NCBI GenBank assembly: GCA_003164305.1
Contig: PLSZ01000242.1
Location: 1 to 15,156 of the forward strand
Reading direction: 5' to 3'
Source: Acetobacteraceae bacterium
GTDB taxonomy: Bacteria; Pseudomonadota; Alphaproteobacteria; Acetobacterales; Acetobacteraceae
DNA: 15,156 nt
Shown here in pieces: positions 1-7,100 of this stretch. Below the pieces are notes generated by a model. It made no database searches. It was not told the DNA's origin and saw nothing but the letters and a program-made list of their open reading frames with translations. Position numbers and translations under genes: made by a program. Positions within the stretch are counted from its first letter, which is position 1. Each line of letters begins with the position of its first letter.

Positions 1-1000
1 CCGTTGCTGCCGTGGAACAGCACGTTGTTGCCGAGGGCCGCCATGTCGGACCCGTCGGTTACTGACGCGATCTCGCTCGTGCCCGCGGTCGTCCCGTCGG
101 TGGTCCAAACCTCGGTGCCGGTGGCGCCGTTGGCGAAGAACATGACGTGGCCGCCGACCGCGGTCAGGTAGCTCTGGCCGCTGGTCCCGGAGGCCGGGAC
201 GATGTCCTTGAGCATATAGGTGCCGGCGCCAGTGCCGTCGGACGCCCAGAGCTGGGTGCCGTGCGTGCCGTCATTTGCGGTGAAGACGACCTTGCCGCCG
301 AGAGCGGTGATGCTTTCGGGGCTGCCACTGTTGCTGCCAGGATTGATGTCATCGACCAACGCGGTCCCGGCCGTCGTGCCGTCGGTCACCCAGAGTTCGG
401 TGCCGTGCACACCGTCCGAGGCGCCCCAGAACGCCTTGCCGCCGGCCACCGTGAAGGGCGCCGACGTACCGAAGCTGCTGTTGGGATAGATCGTCTTGAT
501 CTCGGTCGTGCCGGTCAGCGTGCCGTCAGTCTCCCACAATCCCGAGCCGTCGGCGCCGCGGGCGTTAAATATGATCTCGGAATTGAAGGGCGTGAAATTG
601 GTCGGGTACGACCCGCCGGCGCCCGGTGTGATGTCGTCCAGCAGCATGGTGCCCGCGCTGGTGCCGTCCGACACCCACACCTCACCGCCATGGATTCCGT
701 CATTGGCCGTGAAGATCACCTTCGAAGCAAACGATACCAGGCCGTTCGCGTTGGAACTGCCGGCGCCCGGTTCGATGTCCTTGACGAGCGTGGTGCCAGC
801 CGCCGTTCCATCGGTCGTCCAAAGCTCGTCGCCATGCGTTCCGTCATTGGCGGCGAACAGCACCTGGGTTCCCGCTTCGGCGAAGTCCGCCGGGTAGGAG
901 CCGCTCGTGCCGGGATAGATGTCAGCAACGAAGCTGGTGCCAGCCGTCGTGCCGTCCGTGACCCATAGCTCGGTGCCGTGCGTGCTGTCACTCGCCTGGA
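1..1000 (-). repeat. Seven imperfect ELWxxDGTxxGT protein repeats (about 144 nt period)
   Basis: Seven tandem units of about 48 codons are recognisable. Their cores read ELWVTDGTAGT, ELWTTDGTAAGT, EVWVSDGTSAGT, LWETDGTLTGT, ELWVTDGTTAGT, QLWASDGTGAGT and EVWTTDGTTAGT. Each is preceded by a (N/S)DGxHG-like turn and followed by (K/D)DIxPG. The fourth and seventh units are the most diverged, with the HG and the D-I-x-P-G turns degraded. The array probably continues beyond the left edge. Confidence 0.85.
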
Positions 1001-1034
1001 AGTAGGTTTTTGTTGGGACCGGACACTCCTTCAT
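1..1034 (-). CDS. ELWxxDGTxxGT-repeat protein, 3' end outside window
   Basis: Partial gene on the minus strand; 344 complete codons are visible from ATG at 1034..1032, and the frame is open to the left edge. The product is almost entirely a beta-rich repeat with a period of about 48 residues. Seven copies of a motif such as HGTELWVTDGTTAGT are visible, each followed by a D-I-x-P-G turn and a hydrophobic stretch like GGKVVFTANDG. This ELWxxDGT repeat is common in large extracellular proteins of proteobacteria and is often labelled hyalin-like or beta-propeller-like; its function is not established. The N-terminus (MKECPVPTKTYFQASD) shows no signal peptide. The first repeat lacks one residue (TDGT-AGTS against TDGTAAGT in the others). 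An in-frame TGA lies four codons upstream of the ATG, so the start cannot be further out. Initiation signals are poor: the only strong Shine-Dalgarno sequence is 39 nt too far upstream. It follows the giant gene on the same strand after 139 nt, so co-transcription is possible. Any C-terminal domain lies outside the window. Confidence 0.82.
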   Translation of the reverse strand, partial: MKECPVPTKTYFQASDSTHGTELWVTDGTTAGTSFVADIYPGTSGSYPADFAEAGTQVLFAANDGTHGDELWTTDGTAAGTTLVKDIEPGAGSSNANGLVSFASKVIFTANDGIHGGEVWVSDGTSAGTMLLDDITPGAGGSYPTNFTPFNSEIIFNARGADGSGLWETDGTLTGTTEIKTIYPNSSFGTSAPFTVAGGKAFWGASDGVHGTELWVTDGTTAGTALVDDINPGSNSGSPESITALGGKVVFTANDGTHGTQLWASDGTGAGTYMLKDIVPASGTSGQSYLTAVGGHVMFFANGATGTEVWTTDGTTAGTSEIASVTDGSDMAALGNNVLFHGSN

Positions 1035-1173
1035 TAAAATTCTTGTTCACTCAACTTTATTGGTGCCGTACTACCTCCTGCCCCGCAACGGTCATCCCAG
1101 AAGCAGGATTTGTCCGGGTTCCACTTCGACTCGTTGAGCACCATTCCGTTTCAGACCGCATCGAGGATCGACG
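1035..1173 (-). promoter_or_regulatory. Short intergenic leader with an orphan strong ribosome binding site
   Basis: This gap separates two co-directional minus-strand genes. Read on the minus strand it contains AGGAGG at 1079..1074, a near-perfect anti-SD match, but no ATG, GTG or TTG lies 5-12 nt downstream of it. A seven-codon mini-frame TTG...TAA (1054..1034) follows, and its TAA overlaps the ATG of the repeat gene (TAATG). I see no convincing hairpin plus T-run, so the two genes may share a transcript. A leader-peptide or reinitiation role is only a possibility. Confidence 0.3.
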
Positions 1174-4100
1174 TCAGCCGGCTGGTGCCTTCGGCGAGTT
1201 GCGTGTCGCGGTTGCTGAAACGGATCGCACTCCGCGGCCGGCTTGCGCCGCCATCATCACCGCTCGTCGAGCTGCCGCCAACTTCTCTCCCCTCATGACC
1301 AGTGGCGCCACTCCGCGCGTCTCCCACAGCATCGCCGTAGTTGGAGCCAACCGTGCGGCGAGGTCGGGGAACAGCCGGATCGTTTCGTGACCCTGGTCGA
1401 AGTTCGCCCGGTCGCCCAGGTCGAGGTAGCTTTCCACGGGGAGATCGTCCGCCAGAATAATCGCGTGGCGGGGTAGTTCGACATGGTAATACGCTACCTG
1501 GTCGCGTTTCACCTGCGTTATTTGGATCCCATCGATCAGTAGCTTCGCCGGTACCAGCATGTCGTTCACGAAGACCGCATGATCCGGGGACAGGTATAGA
1601 TCGCGGACCGGAACGTTCTCGGCGAAAGCACCGGTTCGCACGCGAACCGGCCATACGGTCTCAGGCCTCGGATGCGCGCGGCAATTCACGGCACGTTTCC
1701 CGATCCAAACGATCGGTTCGATCTCGCCATCGACGGTGACGACGCGATCGCCGACGGACAGGTCCTCTATCCGAATGTCGCCTTGCTGGGTCCTGATGCG
1801 CGTGCCCGCCGCGAAGCAGGCAACCGCCTGCAGCGCGGTGCCGTTGACGATGTTGAACGCGCCGGCCTGGACCGGGGAGCCGAAGATAATCGTATCAGTC
1901 CCGCCCGCTCCAGCGCCGCTGCCACTGTCGGCGACTGTCAATGTGTTGCCGTTGCTGACACCAATGTTCGACAGCGTTCCGCCGGTGACGATGATCTGGT
2001 CGCCCGCGGACCAGGTGGCGATCGTGCCGCCGAAGCCCGCGATGTCGTCGAGTTTCAACACGCCCGTGCCGTCCTGGAACACCACATCGATCACGCTGTT
2101 GTTGACCGTGTAGGTGCCGGTCGGCGTGAGGTTATCGGTAAACGTGGTGCTCGCCGCGTTCAGGACGGCGCCGGTGACCTCGATGGTGTCGTGCGACGCC
2201 ATCTGCAGAATGCCCGGACTGTTCACCGAGGCGGTGCCGCCGATCGTCGCCGTGCCGCCACCAACCACCGTGCCCTGCACGACCTCGGTTTGCTTGCCGG
2301 ACTTGCTGCCGTTGGAGAGAATTGTGCCTTCGAGCAGGATGAACTGCGAGGAGACCGTGCCGAAACCGCCCGTCGTGCTGCCGCCATTCTCGATGAAGAC
2401 GGTGGGGTCGAGCAACCCGCCTTCGAGCACCACGCCGCCTTGCAGGTTCACAACCGACGCGTCGACCACGGCGCCCGGTCCCACGGTCAGATCGCCCGTG
2501 CCAAGCGCGGTGCCAATATTCAACTGGCCGCTGACTGTGAGCGTGGTGTTGGCGCCGGAAATCACCAACGCTCCCGAACTATCTCCCTGCGAGCCGATGG
2601 TAAGCGATTGCGCCGAGAACGACGCGCCGTTCAGTACCGACAGCACGCCAGTCCCGTCGTCGGCCACCGTGGCGGCACCAGTCACTATCAGCTTCGTCCC
2701 AGACCCGGACAGCGTGATGTTGCCAACCGCCGCCGCGCCGTTGCCGGTATCCAGGGACGTGGCCGAAACGACGCCTCCGCCACTGATGTTCAGCGCGCCC
2801 GAGCCGGCGACGCCGATATCCAGCAGTCCGCTCACCTGCCAGTTCGAACCGCTACCGGAAACATCGGCGAAGGAATCGCTGGCGGCGGTCGTGTTTCCTA
2901 TCACCGCTCCCGCCAGACCGGGGACAGCGCCCGGATTGGTCACGACGGTCGCGCCCGCCTCGATCGCCAGGCTTCCAACGCCCGCGTCTCCAATCACGAA
3001 ACGGCCCAGGTTCGTCAACACAGACGATGAACCGGAAATTGTTACGTCTCCAGATCCGCCCTGGGCATCCGCGACATCGAAGCCCTGCGATGGGGCGGAC
3101 ACGTTACCACCGCTCTGTAGCGTGGCTCCGTTTTCGACCTGAAGGTCGCCGGCGCCGGCCATGCCGACATCGACCTCACCGATCGTATCGAATTGCGTAC
3201 CCACGCCGGATACCATCACGGAGCCGTTGCCGCCGGCGCTGACGCCCAGGATCGCGCCCGCCGCGTTGGCGATCTTCGCGCCACCGTTGACGGTGATCGC
3301 GCCAGACCCGCCGCCGCCGATCTGGACCAACCCAGAGGCGCCCGAGTTGAGGATCGTGGTGCCCGTGCCGCTGACCGCCAGGGAACCCGTCTGGCCGCCG
3401 CCCATGCCCAACGTGATGCCGAATACGCCGACCTGCGCGCCGCCAAGCACGGCCATCGAGACGCCAATCCCGGTTTCGATATCCAGACTTCCGGCCGCGA
3501 CGATCGAGCCGCCGCTGACGGTCAGGTCGCCGAAATCGCTCAGCGCCAGCGACGAGGCGGGAGGTATCGCCTCGCCGGCCAGGGTCAGTGTGCTTCCTTG
3601 AAGGAACCACGCGCCGATACCAGAGAATACCGCGTTCAACCCGCCGACCGTTCCGGTCAGAAGACCGCCCGAGGTCGCCCCGAAAATGAGCGTTTCCGTT
3701 GTATCGGGGATCGCCGCGGGCTGCCAGTTGCCCGCCGTCCCGAGATCCGTGCCCGACGCGCCGGTCCAGGCCGCGTTCCCTCCGGCGACGGACAGCAGTT
3801 GCGCGGAGACGGAACCACCGGTGCCGCCAGTCACGCTCAGCAGCGTTCCATCGCTAAGGACCGTCGTCGCCGGATCGCCCTGGCTGGCGCTACTGACAAG
3901 GAACGCCCCGCCGATCGCGTCGCCGGACGCGTCGAACTTCTGACCGGAAAGGCTGGACGTGGCGGAAGAGTACGTTACCACGAACCCGCCGTCGGCAAGC
4001 CCGTCGATCGTGGGACGGACCGGCGCTCCAGACGCCGGCAGCGCGGTCGGCAGCACGAAACGTGCCCCGGAGAGTTGGCCGGTGGGCGTCACGATCTGGC

Positions 4101-7100
4101 CGGCGAGGCTCCAGGTGAGATCGCCCGTGACGATCTGCTCCCACATCGCCACCAGATCGCCATTGGCGAGGCCGGCGATTTCCGACGGACCATAGGTCAG
4201 ACCCGCGGCCGGCGCGGCGACGAGCACGATCAACCCGTTTGATTCTACGGCGGTTTGCGTTTGCGTCACGCTCACGGCCGATTGGGGCAGGGCATCGGTG
4301 GTCGACAAGGCGCCGGCGGAGCCGCCTCCGATGAGGCTGGTTTGCGCCATGCTCACGACCGATTGGGACACGGCGCTGGTCGTTGATACGCTGGAAACGG
4401 CACCTCCGATGAGGCTGCCAATAAACAACGACAACGCGCTGGAGTTTGTGCTGGAGCCCCCCCCCGAAGGAGCACTGACTACGGCGCTGATGAACTCGGG
4501 TATGGCCGCCCCGAGAGCGAACGCCCCGCGATCAATAAGCCTGGGAAGACGCACGTCCGTGATTTGGTAGTTTCCGAGACCAACCGCCGCCAAATCAGAG
4601 GCGGTAACAATCAATGACGAAATACCCGACGGTTGCGTGCCGTCACTGTCAAGCGGCTGAAAGGCCGCTGTGGTCGCCCCACTGGCTCCGCTCGTGATCT
4701 GGTAGGCAAGCGAATAAGGCGTCAAAGCGCCGACCGCGAGATTGGGATTGTACACCGTCGTGCCGGATGCCGCCGTGGCCAGTGCCAATGGCGTCGATTG
4801 CGCGGCCGCGACGGACAGCAACGCGCCGTCCGTGCCATAGGTCGGGTCGAAGACCTGCCCCTGGATCGCGCTCGAATCCCCGTTGACCCATGCCACCATG
4901 AACTGGCCGCCACTGGGCGATACGATAACTGTTGGTTGAGTGCCAGTCGGATCGATCGGGAACGGATTACCGACCGGTACACCCGCGTTGAAGATTTGGC
5001 CAAATATTCCGCCCGATGGAATGCCGTTGCTCGTCGCCTGATAGATCGTGATCGATCCGCCATTCTGACCCAGGGAGGCGACGACCGGATTGGCGCCGGT
5101 CCCGATCACCACAGACGAAAGAGCCGCGTTCACCGACAACCCGATACTGGCGTCGATCGGCGCGGACACGCCGCGATTATTGGTCGCCGCCAGAACGATC
5201 GTGTCCAGGCCAATGGTGTTATCGGTCACCGACAGCGTGGCCAACCTTGTGTTCACCGCCGACAGAGACCCGTTGATGGTCAGGCTGTGCCCGGTCGCGA
5301 CCGCGCCTCCTGGGCTGGTAATCGATAGCAGACCGTTCTTGTCCTGAACGGTTACGCTGAACGTATCGCTGGTATCGCCTGTCTCGCTCAGGCTCACGCC
5401 CGAAATCGGCGTCGATGCGCCTTGCGCGACGGTCGCACGGCCCGGCGCCGCGATCGTCGGCGAACCCACCACGATCATCGAAATCGAAGCCGGCGTGGAA
5501 GTCGCGCCCAGGCTGTCGGTGACACCAAGAGAAATCTGGTCCGCGCCAATCGTGGCGCTGACCTCCGACACTGTCGCCAGCGCCGCGTTCACCTGCGCGA
5601 ACGTGCCGGCGATCGTCAGATTGTTGCTGCCCTCGCCCGTGACCGCGGCACCGCCGGTGATTTGCGTCGCCGCCAGTTGCGCGAACTGGTCGGACAGGGT
5701 CGCCGTGAAAGTCTCTCCGGTCGTGGTCCCGGTTTCAACCAGCGTGAGGCCGGTGAGAGTCGCGGCGATATTACGATCCGCCGTGATGCTGGTCGCCGTC
5801 GCCGCGATCGCCGGCTGGCCATTCACCGAGACCGCGATCGAGCCCTGGCCCGTGCCGCCGAGCGTATCGTTCACGCCGATGGAGATCGTGTCCGTCGGGG
5901 TCACGGAATCCGAGTCGGACAAAGTCGCCAGCGCCGCGTTCACTTGCGCCAGCGAACCACTGACGTACAGATAGGGGGTGCCGGAGCCAGTGATATAGGC
6001 GCCGTTGGCAGGGCTCGCGGTCAGCAAGCCGTTCAGGTCCGACACGGTGACGGCGAAGGCTTCGCCGGCGACCGCGCCCGTTTCCGACACGCTGATGCCG
6101 GGAATGCCCAGAGCGTGGCTTTGACCGATGAGCGCGGTCGCGGGCGCGTTGACGATCGGCGGACCGCTGCCGCCGGAGGTGCCCAAAAGGATGGAGGCGC
6201 CGAATCCCTCTCCGGTCACGCTGGTCACCAACGTCAGGTTCAGCGCGACGACCAGATTGGCTCCGGCCTTGAAGCCGCCCAGGTTGAGCGCATCGTTGGT
6301 GAAAAAGGTTTGGGCCGCCGCCGCCGTCGTGAACACGTGCGGGCCGCCGACGACTGTCCCGTTGACGGTCGCGGTGAACGTCAATGAGGTAAATCCAGTG
6401 CCCAGTGCGACACCTGTGTCCTCGCCGACCAGGCCGGCGATCAGGTACCCGGTCAGGCCCGTGGTGTTCACGGTGTATGTCGTCGTGCTGCCGAGGGTCT
6501 GCACGCCGCTGGCGCTCGTCTTCGAGTAGCTCCCCTGTATGCCGTACCCCAGGACCGTCGCGGTCGCACCCCCCAGTTTGGCGTTGATCGCTGGGTTCGC
6601 GGTCAGCAGGGCCGGCACGAAAGCATAGCCCGGCGTGAGCACACCGTTTACGTACACATAGGAGCTCGTGGGCAAACCAGTCTCGAACGCATACGAACTC
6701 TGCCCCGCGCCCGCGCCCTGGAACGACCCGACAGCGCCGCCGATGTCGGCGTTGCTGATCGCGATCATGGTTCCGCCGCCGGTGTCCGACGTGCTGGCGG
6801 TCAGCCCGGTCGCTCCCGGTCCGGACGTCGTCGCGGCGGATGCCACGATGTCGGTTAACCCGGCGGCGGTGGATGTCGCCTGTGCCATTTGGCCGGCGGC
6901 CGTGATGGCGGTTGCCTCCGAGTCCGCGGTGCCCTGTGTCGCGCCGGAGCCCCCATTCGCGGACGCGACGACGCTGGCGGTGCCGTTCACGCCCGCGCTG
7001 GTTGCGCTGCCTATCGCTGTAGCGATGGCACCGCCGCCCGCGCCTGGCGTCGCGCCATTCAGGCTGGCGCCCCCTGTCGCGGACGCGGTGGAGTTCACCA

